This document shows positions 1 to 10,412 of a stretch of DNA of 64,000 bases, one piece after another. The stretch is from Strongylocentrotus purpuratus (taxonomy: Eukaryota; Echinodermata; Echinoidea; Camarodonta; Strongylocentrotidae). A program made the translations under genes and the position numbers. Numbering within the stretch: the stretch's first letter is position 1; each line of letters opens with the position of its first letter. The notes below the pieces were generated by a model. The model did not search any database. It saw only the letters and a program-made list of their open reading frames with translations, and had not been told where the DNA came from. The stretch is from assembly GCF_000002235.5 (NCBI RefSeq), contig NW_022145601.1, positions 6,921,322-6,985,321 on the forward strand, written 5' to 3'.

Positions 1-3000
1 ATTTCCCGCCAACCAGTTGCGGATCGGGATGGGGGTGGGGCAAAAGGCCTTTCCCTCCCCCGCCCCCGCTAAAAAAAAAGAGAGAAGGAAGGAAAAGGAA
101 AAAAGGAGAGCTAAAAGGGACCAAAAAAGAGGAACAAGAAAAAAAAAAAGGATGAAAAGAAAGGGAGATAGATCAGTTGCGATTAATCCCGCAAGTAACG
201 TGTGGAGAAGGATGGGGCCCCGCCCCCCCCCCCCCCCTGGGAAAAAAGAAGGGGGGAAAAGGGGGGAAAGATTTTCTTGTTTTTGTTGAAAAAAAGTGTT
301 CCTTTCCCACTTGTATCATAGAGAAACAACAGTTTAAGTTAAGTCTAACGTTAACGTTGATTTGTTATTAAAATGTAGAGTACAGCCCTTAACCTTAGCC
401 TAATTTAGTCGTAACTGTTACTGTTTGAAAATCTAAAGTAAAATTAGACGGTTTTCATGGTTAGACCAAGTAATTGAGAAAAAAAAGTTTGCCCGTCACT
501 GAGACCAGGTCAATCAATCTTCTAGATCCATTATAAGGGTTTAACGTTAGTAGATATAAGGTAGATGGAGGCGCGGATCCAGCGGGGGTGAGCGGGCCTT
601 ACCCCCCCCCCCCCCTTCCGCAAAAGAGAGAGAGAGAGAAGGAAAAGAGGGAAAGGGAAAGAGGAGAGAAAGGGAAAGAAAGAAGAAAGAAAGAAGAGGA
701 AGAAGAAAGAAAAGGGGGAAGAAGGAGATCGGGGGGGGGGGCAAAAGGGCCTTGCCTTCCAGGCTAATGCCTTCCCCCAATAAAAAAAATAAGAGAGAAG
801 AAAGGAAGGAAATGGAAAGAAAAAAGGAAAAGAGGAGATAAAGGGAAGGAAAATTGAGGAAGAAGGTAAATAAAAGAAGGGGGATATGAGTTGCAATTTT
901 CCTGCCAACAAGTTGCGGATGGAGGTGGGGCAAAAGGCTTTTGCCTCCCCCCGCCCCCGCTAAAAAAAAAGAGAGAGAAGGAAGGAAAAGGAAAAAAGGA
1001 GAGCTAAAAGGGACCAAAAAAGAGGAAGAAGAAAAAAGGGAGAAAAGAATTTCGATGCGGTGTTCGAGCAGAATTCTGTGAGATGATGATATACTTTCTC
1101 GTAGCTTGATGTGACGAAGTGTCTCTATCCAGATATCTGTTGATAGTATTATAGAATATAGAAGCCTTAAATGACCTTCTGCTCGTAACCGACAAGTCAC
1201 CGCATTAAAATTAAATTGCAAATAGTGTTCAACAACACGATGGTGGATGAAACTTTCTAATATTCGAAGATATATGACCCTGAGACCATATTGTTTCATT
1301 ATTTTTTATTCAATCAATCAACGTCAAAGAATTGATTCATCATCGCTCCTCAATTCATTATTTCACCTTTTAATGTACTTCATTCTTATCATCACGAAAG
1401 AACACTGAATTGGATTCGTCAATGTTTGTTTTGATTAATTTCCTCCCCTTTCCTTTTCCCTGTTTAATACTGATATAATTTTCAATTTTCTTAATTAAGG
1501 CAAAATATTATTTTCATATTTTCTTTATGCAAGACAGGGAGAGAGAGAGAGAGAGGGGGGAGAGAGAGAGAATATGTTTATTGAGAATTATCGAGTACAA
1601 TTATGAATTGTATCCTTTTCAATATTATTCAATTCGCTGAAAATATTCAGAATATGAATATGATAAATCCACATAATACACCAACGCTGTTTAACGCATC
1701 CAACGCTCCAACCATAGCCCATATGCCAATGCACCATATTTATCAAATATGAAAAGATTTTTAAATGAAATTTGAAGAAAAATCAAATTTACAATGCACT
1801 GACAGGCATTTTGTTGAAATCATGAATTCTCTGTGACTGGCTTAGCACTAGTTTCTGAGGGACCAGTCACGGAAGAGGAGATAAAGGGAAGTAAAATTGA
1901 GGAAGAAGTAAAGAAAAGAAGGGGGATATCAGTTTCAATTTTCCCGCCAACCAGTTGCGGATCGGGATGGGGGTGGGGTAAAAGGCCTTTCCCTCCCCCG
2001 CCCCCGCTAAAAAAAAAAAGAGAGAAGGAAGGAAAAGGAAAAAAGGAGAGCTAAAAGGGACCAAAAAAGAGGAAGAAGAAAAAAAAAAGGATGAAAAGAA
2101 AGGGAGATAGATCAGTTGCGATTAATCCCGCCAGTAACGTGTTGAGAAGGATGGGGCCGCCCTCCTCCCCCCCCCCCCCCCTGGGAAAAAAGAAGGGGGA
2201 AAAGGGGGGAAAGATTTTCTTGTTTTTGTTGAAAAAAAGTGTTCCTTTCCCACTTGTATCATAGAGAAACAACAGTTTAAGTTAAGTCTAACGTTAACGT
2301 TAATTTGTTATTAAAATGTAGAGTACAGCCCTTGGCCTTAGGCCTAATTTAGGTCGTAACTGTTACTGTTTGAAAATCTAAAGTAAAATTAGACGGTTTT
2401 CATGGTTAGACCAAGTAATTGAGAAAAAAAAAGTTTGCCCGTCACTGAGACCAGGTCAATCAATCTTCAAGATCCATTATAAGAATTTAACGTTAGTAGA
2501 TATAAGGTAGATGAAGGCGCGGATCCAGCGGGGTCAGCGGGCCTTACCCCCCCCCCCCCCCTTCCGCAAAAGAGAGAGAGAGAGAGAAGGAAAAGAGGGA
2601 AAGGGAAAGAGGAGAGAAAGGGAAAGAAAGAAGAAAGAAAGAAGAGGAAGAAGAAAAGAAAAGGGGAAGAAGGAGATCGGGGGGGGGGGGCAAAAGGGCC
2701 TTGCCTTCCAGGCTAATGCCTCCCCCCAATAAAAAAAAATAAGAGAGAAGAAAGGAAGGAAATGGAAAGAAAAAAGGAAAAGAGGAGATAAAGGGAAGGA
2801 AAATTGAGGAAGAAGGTAAATAAAAGAAGGGGGATATGAGTTGCAATTTTCCTGCCAACAAGTTGCGGATGGAGGTGGGGCAAAAGGCTTTTGCCTCCCC
2901 CCGCCCCCGCTAAAAAAAAAGAGAGAGAAAGAAGGAAAAGGAAAAAAGGAGAGCTAAAAGGGACCAAAAAAGAGGAAGAAGAAAAAAAGGGAGAAAAGAA

Positions 3001-3990
3001 TTTCGATGCGGTGTTCGAGCAGAATTCTGTGAGATGATGATATACTTTCTCGTAGCTTGATGTGACGAAGTGTCTCTATCCAGATATCTGTTGATAGTAT
3101 TATAGAATATAGAAGCCTTAAATGACCTTCTGCTCGTAACCGACAAGTCACCGCATTAAAATTAAATTGCAAATAGTGTTCAACAACACGATGGTGGATG
3201 AAACTTTCTAATATTCGAAGATATATGACCCTGAGACCAATATTGTTTCATTATTTTTTATTCAATCAATCAACGTCAAAGAATTGATTTATCATCGCTC
3301 CTCAATTCATTATTTCACCTTTTAATGTACTTTCATTCTTATGCATCACGAAAGAACACTGAATTGGATTCGTCAATGTTTGTTTTGATTAATTTCCTCC
3401 CCTTTCCTTTTCCCTGTTTAATACTGATATAATTTTCAATTTTCTTAATTAAGGCAAAATATTATTTTCATATTTTCTTTATGCAAGACAGGGAGAGAGA
3501 GGGGGGGGGAGAGAGAGAGAATATGTTTATTGAGAATTATCGAGTACAATGATGAATTGTATCCTTTTCAATATTATTCAATTCGCTGAAAATATTCAGA
3601 ATATGAATATGATAAATCCACATAATACACCAACGCTGTTTAACGCATCCAACGCTCCAACCATAGCCCATATGCCAATTCACCATATTTATCAAATATG
3701 AAAAGATTTTTAAATGAAATTTGAAGAAAAATCAAATTTACAATGCACTGACAGGCATTTTGTTGAAATCATGAATTCTCTGTGATTGGCTTAGCACTAG
3801 TTTCTGCCTTTCCCTCCCCGCCCCCACTAAAAAAATAGAGAAGGAAGGAAAAAAGGAGAGCTAAAAGGGACCAAAAAAGAGGAAGAAGAAAAAAAAAGGT
3901 CAAAAGAAGGGGAGATAGATCAGTTGCGGTTAATCCCGCCAGCAACGTGTGGAGAAGGGTGGGGGCCGAAAGTACCTTGCCTCCCCAGAT
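1..3990. repeat. ~1.95-kb purine-rich tandem repeat, two units plus part of a third
   Basis: The segment starting at base 1 recurs from about 1940. Landmarks recur at a constant offset: the block at 541 at about 2487, the block at 1046 at about 2997, and the block at 1822 at about 3770. A shorter third start covers about 3805-3990. Each unit mixes long A/G-only tracts with C or G homopolymer runs and about 800 bp of ordinary AT-rich sequence. The plus strand is strongly purine-biased. Long open frames here on either strand are low-complexity Phe/Leu/Ser or Lys/Arg/Glu strings, so I call no gene. Confidence 0.85.
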
Positions 3991-4029
3991 GATACTCATC
4001 TGACCGTAATTTAGTGCCTAAAACCCTTG

Positions 4030-4665
4030 AGCCGAGTCGAGAACGGTACAGCGAATCGTCTTCTTTCTTTAATAATTTTAATGAAACGTCAAAGCTTTCG
4101 CGCTTCGCGCGGGAGGGGAGAACCGAATTCAGACAGGGATTAAGAGTCGAGAATGGTACAACAAATCGTCTTCTTCCTCTTATACTTTAATGAAACGTCA
4201 AAGCTTCCGCGCTTCGTGCAAGAGGGGGGCTGAATTTAGACAAGGATTAAGAGTCGAGAACGGTACAACGAATCGTCTTCTTTCTCTAATGATTTAATAA
4301 AATGTCAAAGCTTCCGCGCTTCGCGCGGACGGGGGGGGGGGGTAAATTGAATTCAGACGAGCATTATTTTGGAGAACGGTACAACGAAACGTCTTATTTC
4401 TATAATAATTTAATGGAACGTCAAAGCTTCCGCATATCGCGCTCGAGGGGGGAACTGAATACAGACAAGGATTACGAGTCGAGAATGGTAATACGAATCG
4501 TCTTCTTTCTCTAATACTTTAATGACACGTCAAAGCTTCCGCGCTTTGTGCAGAGGGGGGGGTAAACTGAATTCAGACGAGGATTATTTTCGAGAACGGG
4601 CAACGAATCGCCTTCTTTCACTAATGATTTAATAAAACGTCAAAGCTTCGGCGCTTTGCGGAGGA
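4030..4665. repeat. ~110-bp satellite, about six units
   Basis: The core CGTCAAAGCTT (one copy has ATGTCAAAGCTT) recurs near 4086, 4195, 4302, 4420, 4529 and 4638, each followed by a GCGCTTCGCGC-like block and a short G run. Between cores lies a GAGTCGAGAAYGGTACAAC block. Units differ by point changes and G-run length. No coding sense is apparent. Confidence 0.85.
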
Positions 4666-4914
4666 GGGAGTGGGAAAATCGCCCCTCCCTGCACCCCCCC
4701 CCCCCATTACGTCAATGCTGGTCACCATTACGTACCAATATTTGGCTCGCATAATTTCAAATTTGGACCCCCCCCCCCCCCACCCCCTAAGAAATGCTGG
4801 ATCCGCGCCAGCCCGTGGTGACTTTCTCTCAATTTCTTCCCGTTCTGCACATAATGCCCTCCTCATTATTCGGAACAACTTTATTTACATGCTTTACCAT
4901 ATCCTTCCAAAACA

Positions 4915-5262
4915 CAGGGGCGGATCTAGCTTTTGGCTAAGGGTGGGGGGTAACCCAAATACGATGTGGAGCATCGTCCACGAGCCGCATAGGGGCGAGG
5001 CGATTTTTGTTATTGCTATTTTGAACCTTCGTAAGTGATGTTTTCCTGGCATCTACTAACATGCGGAGCATCGTCCACGAGCCGCGAAACGGCGAGGCGA
5101 TTTTTTGGTGCTATCTTGAACCCCCGTTATTGATGTTTTCCTGGCATCTACTGACATCTACTACTACATGATAGCGTTTTTTCTATACACATCACATTTT
5201 CACTAGGCAACCCAAGGGGGATCGGGGGGTTAAACCCCCTAAACCCCCTAGATCCGCCCCTG
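4915..5262. mobile_element. hAT-like non-autonomous DNA transposon (348 bp)
   Basis: It begins CAGGGGCGGATCTAG and ends CTAGATCCGCCCCTG, a perfect 15-bp terminal inverted repeat. The interior has two tandem units of just under 100 bp (about 4962-5058 and 5061-5153), each with GCATCGTCCACGAGCCGC and GATGTTTTCCTGGCATCTAC. I cannot see a clean 8-bp target duplication here. The ends match elements at 13399, 26043 and 32407, and the copies at 13399 and 26043 do have 8-bp duplications, which is why I assign hAT. Confidence 0.75.
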
Positions 5263-6090
5263 CAACATCTTTGCTGATCTTCTTCTCAATATTGATTTAT
5301 TGGTCGAGTAACATTATTTGCTGGTCTTTTAGAACAACCAGGTGTCAGAGGATTCACACTTTTCATAACGAAAAACTTCTCCATGTTTCAGTCCTTGCGC
5401 GATCGTCTCCAGCTCAGCAGATTTGCTTTGCCACTGAACCATAACTGTACGCAGCGGGGGCTAGGGTAGGGGGCAGTTTCCATTCATACTAAAAAAACAA
5501 AGAAAATGCAATAAAATTTCAATAATTTATTGCATTTTTACCCTGGTCCCCAACATAAAAAAATCCTCTGTGTGCACATGCCTTGAGGCATAATGCATGG
5601 CCGCATAGAGGATTTGTTTATGTTTTTATGTCACGCAAAACACACATTGGAAAATTATTATTCAATAAAGTCTGAGAATGTATACTATTATCTAGATCTA
5701 TTAGGAATAAATTGCATAAATTGGGGTAAAACGAAAATATTCCAACTATATGAGTTAAAGTGTATAAAGAGAAACTAAGAGAGAAGTTATAGACAAGTAA
5801 ACGATTCTATGTCCGTGAGAGACGTAAACTCTGCATATACCTGGGCCGAATAACTGGAAAATATAATTGTCGAAGAAGGTGATACAAATAAATATAGAAT
5901 GACAGCAACAACAAAAAGAAGCTATTTATCGGCTCTACATATGGAAACGGTGTATCATCCGCCCAATCTGACTTGCGTGCATATAATAAAATGAGCATTT
6001 TTGCATGAAAAAGTGAAAACCTCTTAAAAGTGTGTTTCTATCCAGCATCGGGGTGCCCGGGAGTAACTTGGGCTGAACCTTTCAAAAAGT
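5263..6090. other. Intergenic DNA, no gene recognised
   Basis: About 830 bp between the hAT-like element and the start of homology with the second locus. Short open frames exist on both strands, but none has a family match I recognise or a supporting splice context. Confidence 0.5.
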
Positions 6091-6275
6091 ATAATATTAA
6101 CAAATAAATTGCACTTTCTCTATACTTTTGTCGAAAAAAACGTAATAACCCAGCACAATGTCGTCTCTTTTTGCATTGCTTGGAGAAGAGCTAAATAGCG
6201 AGTTTCAATCGCACTTCAGCTGCTCTTGCAAGCCCTTGTGCTATTGTGGTCAGGCGGCTTCGGGTGAGTGGCTTA

Positions 6276-6488
6276 TGCCTCAGTCCTTTGCGCTTTTGGC
6301 TTGCGTATTGCTGCGTATTTATGGCAAGCCGTTTTAACATTTATTCCTATATCTTGATATCAAGAAATGATTTTCTGTTGTTAGCAATGGTAATTATTGA
6401 TATCAAGAAATAGGAATAAATGTTAAAACGGCTTGGCATAAATACGCAACAATACGCAAGCCACATACGCAAAGGTGTGACTAAGGCA
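6276..6488. mobile_element. Hairpin MITE (213 bp) flanked by TA
   Basis: Two ~90-bp arms form an inverted repeat: TGCCTCAGTC at the left end, GACTAAGGCA at the right end, and long matching blocks around CGTATTTATG and AACATTTATTCCTAT. TA flanks both sides. The paralogous site near 48739 reads straight through (GAGTGGCTTAATATACTC), so this is an insertion in copy 1 only. The family is unassigned. Confidence 0.8.
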
Positions 6489-6908
6489 TAATGAATATAC
6501 TCATCGTTAGCTTTCTTCTGGTATTAAACATATTTTGATTGGTTGTATATTGTTGACAGAATTTAAATAAAAGCTTATTTCAAAAACCTTCAGCGTCTGA
6601 ATTGATTTTTTTACCTGTTCCAAATGCACGCACACTAGATAAAGCCAGTGGCCCGTGACCCCTGCAATCAACATTCAACTTCTTTTATGAGACAAATCCA
6701 AGCAAAAGTTTCCATAAGTGGGTAACCTTGTCAAAGAATACTACATGTATTTCCAATCTCTTGTATATCCCATAGTATAAACTAATGCTTGATGAAAACA
6801 ATGAATCACTCAATGTTTGATTTTTTTAAACGGCTAACTTTATTTTGACATGTAATGGGTCTCCACTTCTGCTACAATCTACTGCAGGAGACTGCTAGGT
6901 CCACTGCT

Positions 6909-7145
6909 GGATCCCGCCCTAGTCCAGCCTCTGTACCGTTTCCGTTTAGCGCACCCATCAGCTGATAAAATAACACACCCTCAACGTTGAAAGTAGACCT
7001 AGCCATTCCTCTAAATCTGGACCTCGAATACGTATGGACGGAAATTTGGGGATTGCGCGATCAGTGGTCAGATACCGCGCTGCGTGTGATGGAAGAATAA
7101 AAACAAAGAACGGCCTGAATCTGGACTAGATCCCGGCCAACCCTG
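6909..7145. mobile_element. Short insertion with imperfect inverted ends, unassigned
   Basis: Copy 2 (near 49142) reads GGTCCACTGCTACG, while copy 1 carries about 240 bp between TCCACTGCT and CTGCTACG. The ends are loosely inverted (GGATCCCGCCCTAGTCCAG against CTGGACTAGATCCCGG), with a possible CTGCT 5-bp target duplication. Probably a small non-autonomous DNA element. Confidence 0.55.
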
Positions 7146-7450
7146 CTACGTACATTGAGCAAGCTTATCAATCCTTCGGATCTAGGCCACTCAGATACAC
7201 AGTGTATACTGCTATAGCATGACGTTTTTTGAGTTTCCTTGTTTTGGCCGATGTCGTTCTGTCCAGAACGAGCAATTTATTATTTTTTAAATAAAACAAA
7301 AACAAAGAGAACAGTAGCAGACACTGGACATATAGACGGATAGACAGGGACTTACATCACAATTACGTTAACAGTTACATAATACGTTTATATAGTACCC
7401 AACCAAAAACCAAAACGGGAGAGAGAGAGAAGAGAGAGAGAGAGAGAGCT

Positions 7451-8413
7451 ATTTTGAGCACCTCGTGACTGGGGGGGGGGGGGCTGGGAGCCCCCCCCCC
7501 CCCCCCTATGATCTCGGCCGTCGCAAGTCCGATGAACACGAACATTTGCATGTTTGTAGATATTTACGTAAGCAACAAGATGGTATAATTAGTTTTTTCC
7601 TAATATGCACATTTTTCTCGTTATAGCCTAATTATTTATGCAAAATGCTAATTTTATGCATTTTACAGAAAACTCGACATATTTGTCTGTAGACTTGTGA
7701 AAAATCTTGAAAATGTATTGAATAAATGTTTCCTTCATCTCAAATTCATGATGTTACATTATTTTAATGATATCTGAAAATGCATAGGTTAATTTGCACA
7801 AATTATGAATACGCATTCATGAATATCAAATCTGGAAATAAACAGGGAAATAGAATCATTCAAAAAATTGTCAGACTCCACTTTTGAATGTTAATTGAAA
7901 CTCATTATTCATATGAAACTTCTTTTCTAACACAAAATAGTTATTTTGATGTAATTAATAATGATAATTTATGCAAATTTGATGCGATTTTCAAATATTT
8001 ATTTTCTTTTGTATTTTAATGTTTTTTATTTCTTATTATATCTATTGTTTTATTTCTAGTGTATTCTTTTGTTCTGGAATACATCAAGTTACATAGAGAA
8101 ACATATAAAAATCAATTTGATATCAATTCATAGGAAGAAATACATCTAAACCTGTATTCACATTTCTGCTTGTACATGAATATATGCAATTATAGCATAT
8201 GTTTGATGACATGCGCATACTAATTGTTATGTAACACCTTACAGGTATATCCGATTTCGCCGTAAATGGTATCAAAATGTGCGTAAGACTTGAGGGAAAA
8301 CAGTCATGAAACGACAATTCAAAATTCCAAGCGGTTGCGGCGCAATCTCCGAAAACGTCGATGGGGGGGGGGGGGCCTCCCAGGCCCTCCCCCCTCCCCC
8401 TAGTACAGTAAGA
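7451..8413. mobile_element. ~960-bp non-autonomous element with G/C-run inverted ends
   Basis: Between a GA microsatellite and GTTAAAGGATATCG, copy 1 has about 960 bp that copy 2 lacks. Both ends hold long G or C homopolymers around GGGCTGGGAG (left) and CTCCCAGGCCC (right), which form an inverted repeat. The interior is AT-rich with no recognisable coding capacity. Exact ends are hidden by the homopolymers. Confidence 0.6.
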
Positions 8414-8489
8414 GTTAAAGGATATCGTATCTCTTTGCTTGTCGTATATATCTTAATATAGTTCGTTGATTCTTTGGAGAGAGTTAATT

Positions 8490-8790
8490 TTCCAGGCTTA
8501 GTGGTACATTTTTATTTATTTGTCGTAGTTGTATTCTTCTCTGTCGAACTGTTTCCATTCAATAATATAATGATGTACATTTTACAATATAAACAAAGGC
8601 TATCTGGAAGTTTGCCTAGTTTGAAAAGAGTTTCGCTCAAAAGGCAACTACCGACTCTCAGTCGGTGAATTGTGCTTCCATCTCTTCTACTGTGCAAGTT
8701 GGATTCAAATGTAGCTTGGATTTTTGGTTGTATATGGTACAAAAAACGGCCTCTTGGGAATGATTCCATTGGTATTGCCAACAAAGTATA
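8490..8790 (-). pseudogene. LINE fragment: C-terminal end of an RNase H-type ORF2
   Basis: The minus-strand translation contains NLHSRRDGSTIHRLRVGSC followed by LLSETLFKLGKL and a CLYC motif. This is the conserved zinc-binding C-terminal tail of RNase H-bearing LINE ORF2 proteins. A better-kept version lies at 49562-49804, where the motif runs CLYC...HYIIDC. It is present in both duplicated flanks, so it predates the duplication. Only the tail is left. Confidence 0.6.
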
Positions 8791-8794
8791 CTCT

Positions 8795-9480
8795 TTAGAA
8801 ACTACACTGACTTCCTGTAGAAAAGCGCATCATATTCAAACTCTTATCAATTACATTTAAAGCACAATACAGTTCTTCTCCTTCGTACCTGACTGATTTG
8901 CTCGAACAATACCACCCTCCCCAAACCCTCCGTTCAAGCAATCAAGCATTACTTTGTGTACCAAAGGCCAATACTATATTCTATGGGGGCAGATCTTTTG
9001 CAGTTTGTGGACCAAACAATCTTCCCAAATTCAAACAACAGACATCCACTTCTGCAACGTTCAAATCTTTACTAAAAACGCACCTCTTTGGCAATTAATT
9101 AATTAGATTAAGCTATCTTTACTTAATACGTTATTTGTTTTGACCATATTAGCTATCTTTTAATTATGTAAGTTACTTTGTTAAGTTAGTCATTTTAGTA
9201 GTTATAACATTTGTTTATTTCTCTTTGTTGATTCCTTTTATGTGATTATATTTCTCATCATTCATGCTGGTACAGCGCTTAGAGAAACATTTGATTATTA
9301 TGCGCTTTATAGATATTGTTTTATCATTGTTATTATTGCCTCATCGATTTATCTTGGATTTTTGAGAGCATCTCTTTACAGCTGGAAGGAAGAACATTTT
9401 CAATATCATGTGTTATTGCTGTTTTGGCTAAGCTGTCGGCCCTCTAATTTCCTACAATGCCACATTGGGATGGATTCCAC
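8795..9480 (+). pseudogene. LINE 3' end fragment (CR1/L2-type), pre-duplication
   Basis: The plus-strand translation around 8898-9098 reads TDLLEQYHPPQTLRSSNQ, then CVPKANTIFYGGRSFAV and SATFKSLLKTHLFG, the usual C-terminal end of CR1/L2-type reverse transcriptase proteins. The following 3' UTR has the CAGCGCTTAGAGAAAC and TGCGCTTTATAGAT blocks typical of such LINE tails. The frame is interrupted. The same fragment lies at about 49850-50570 in copy 2. Confidence 0.65.
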
Positions 9481-9517
9481 TCACAACATACACTTGTACC
9501 ATTTTGTTCTGTGTTAA

Positions 9518-10020
9518 AGGTAATACAAAGTTTTGGGAAATTTTGAAAATTGGGTGGAAAGTGATTCTTTAAAATTTTGATATATTTGGATGCCCCTTTG
9601 GATATATTATAAGCACTAGAAATTTAGCCCCTAAAAGACTTCTGCTTTCGAGATAAATTGAATATAAAAATTTACCGGTGCTCCCAGTGAATTTTGATAA
9701 ATTTCCAATAGCGCCTACGGCCGTACAATGGTAGCTGCGACCATGAAAATCTCAGAATATGTCATAGTTGTGATATATAATTTCCAAACGGGAAAAGCTA
9801 ATCGGTCGATTTTAGTCACGAAACATTGTTTTATAGTTTAATTAATATCTTGACCTTGAAAGGGAGCTATACAACATAAAGAGTTTATTATGTTATTTTC
9901 ATAACTTTTGACTCGATTTCAACCGCGACAACGATCACTGAATATTGTAAGATCGCATATGCTTCCAATACGTTCATTTGAACCAAATTCATGACCCCAT
10001 ACCTAAACGTTGTGGTACCT
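9518..10020. mobile_element. TTAA-flanked MITE (503 bp), piggyBac-like
   Basis: The element runs from AGGTAATAC to GTGGTACCT with TTAA on each side (9514-9517 and 10021-10024). The paralogous site in copy 2, near 50592, is intact: GTGTTAAAGTGTTAACG with a single TTAA. TTAA target use is characteristic of piggyBac-type transposition. No transposase is encoded. It sits about 170 bp upstream of the gene A start codon, so it may have altered the gene A promoter relative to gene B. Confidence 0.8.
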
Positions 10021-10189
10021 TTAAAGTGTTTACGATTTCCGACCCAATACTAGAAGGCTAGAAGGCCTCCGGTATGTAGCTGGACTGTAGACAATATACT
10101 AACCCGATAATATAACAAATTGTGATTTCCTCTAGCATTTGCGTTATACAAATCCATCGTCATTAAATTTATTTATTCCGATTTAGAAC

Positions 10190-10412
10190 ATGCAGAGGAT
10201 ACTTAAAGCACCCATGATGCTGCGAAAGGTTTCTTGCATCGCCACGTTGTTGGTCTTAATACCAGTCGTTTCTGCAGTAGTGACTCTCCGTCCAGTTTCC
10301 ACCATCTACTTGCCATACAGCTATAACGGAGAAGAAGGTCTCTATGGTATTGATGCTGGAGCAGTGGAGCAGACCGGCTATGATTCTACGAACAAAATTG
10401 GTTATTCTGCAG
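10190..10412 (+). CDS. msp130-like: Gene A exon 1: signal peptide and N-terminus
   Basis: This exon encodes residues 1-74 plus one base. The hydrophobic run CIATLLVLIPVVSA after an R-K pair makes a classical secretory signal with probable cleavage after A29. Met9 and Met10 are possible alternative starts, but the first ATG is conserved in gene B. The mature N-terminus begins VVTLRPVSTIYLPYSYNGE, close to MSP130. The ATG follows GATTTAGAAC, which could be a splice acceptor, so a separate 5' UTR exon is possible. The donor is GCAG|GTATTA. Confidence 0.9.

Larger units (their letters stand above)
6091..10189. repeat. Copy 1 of the duplicated 5' flank of the MSP130-like genes
   Basis: From ATAATATTAACAAATAAATTGC onward, this flank aligns with 48545-50759 up to the start codons of genes A and B. 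Copy 1 is about 1.9 kb longer, almost entirely because of four insertions (6276-6488, about 6909-7145, about 7451-8413, 9518-10020) that are absent from copy 2. Promoter elements for gene A should lie here, but I cannot pick out a convincing TATA box or initiator. Confidence 0.85.

Noticed and set aside
531-3172. Long open frames on both strands (up to 250 codons) in the first 3.2 kb
   Set aside because: They are mostly Phe/Leu/Ser/Pro or Lys/Arg/Glu strings produced by purine-pyrimidine tracts, repeated with the tandem unit, without recognisable domains or splice context.
5270-5470. Minus-strand reading with MEKFFVMKSVNPLTPGC and a second frame with AQGLKHGEVFRYEKCESSD
   Set aside because: It looks faintly protein-like but has stops in both frames, no supporting exon borders and no family that I can name.
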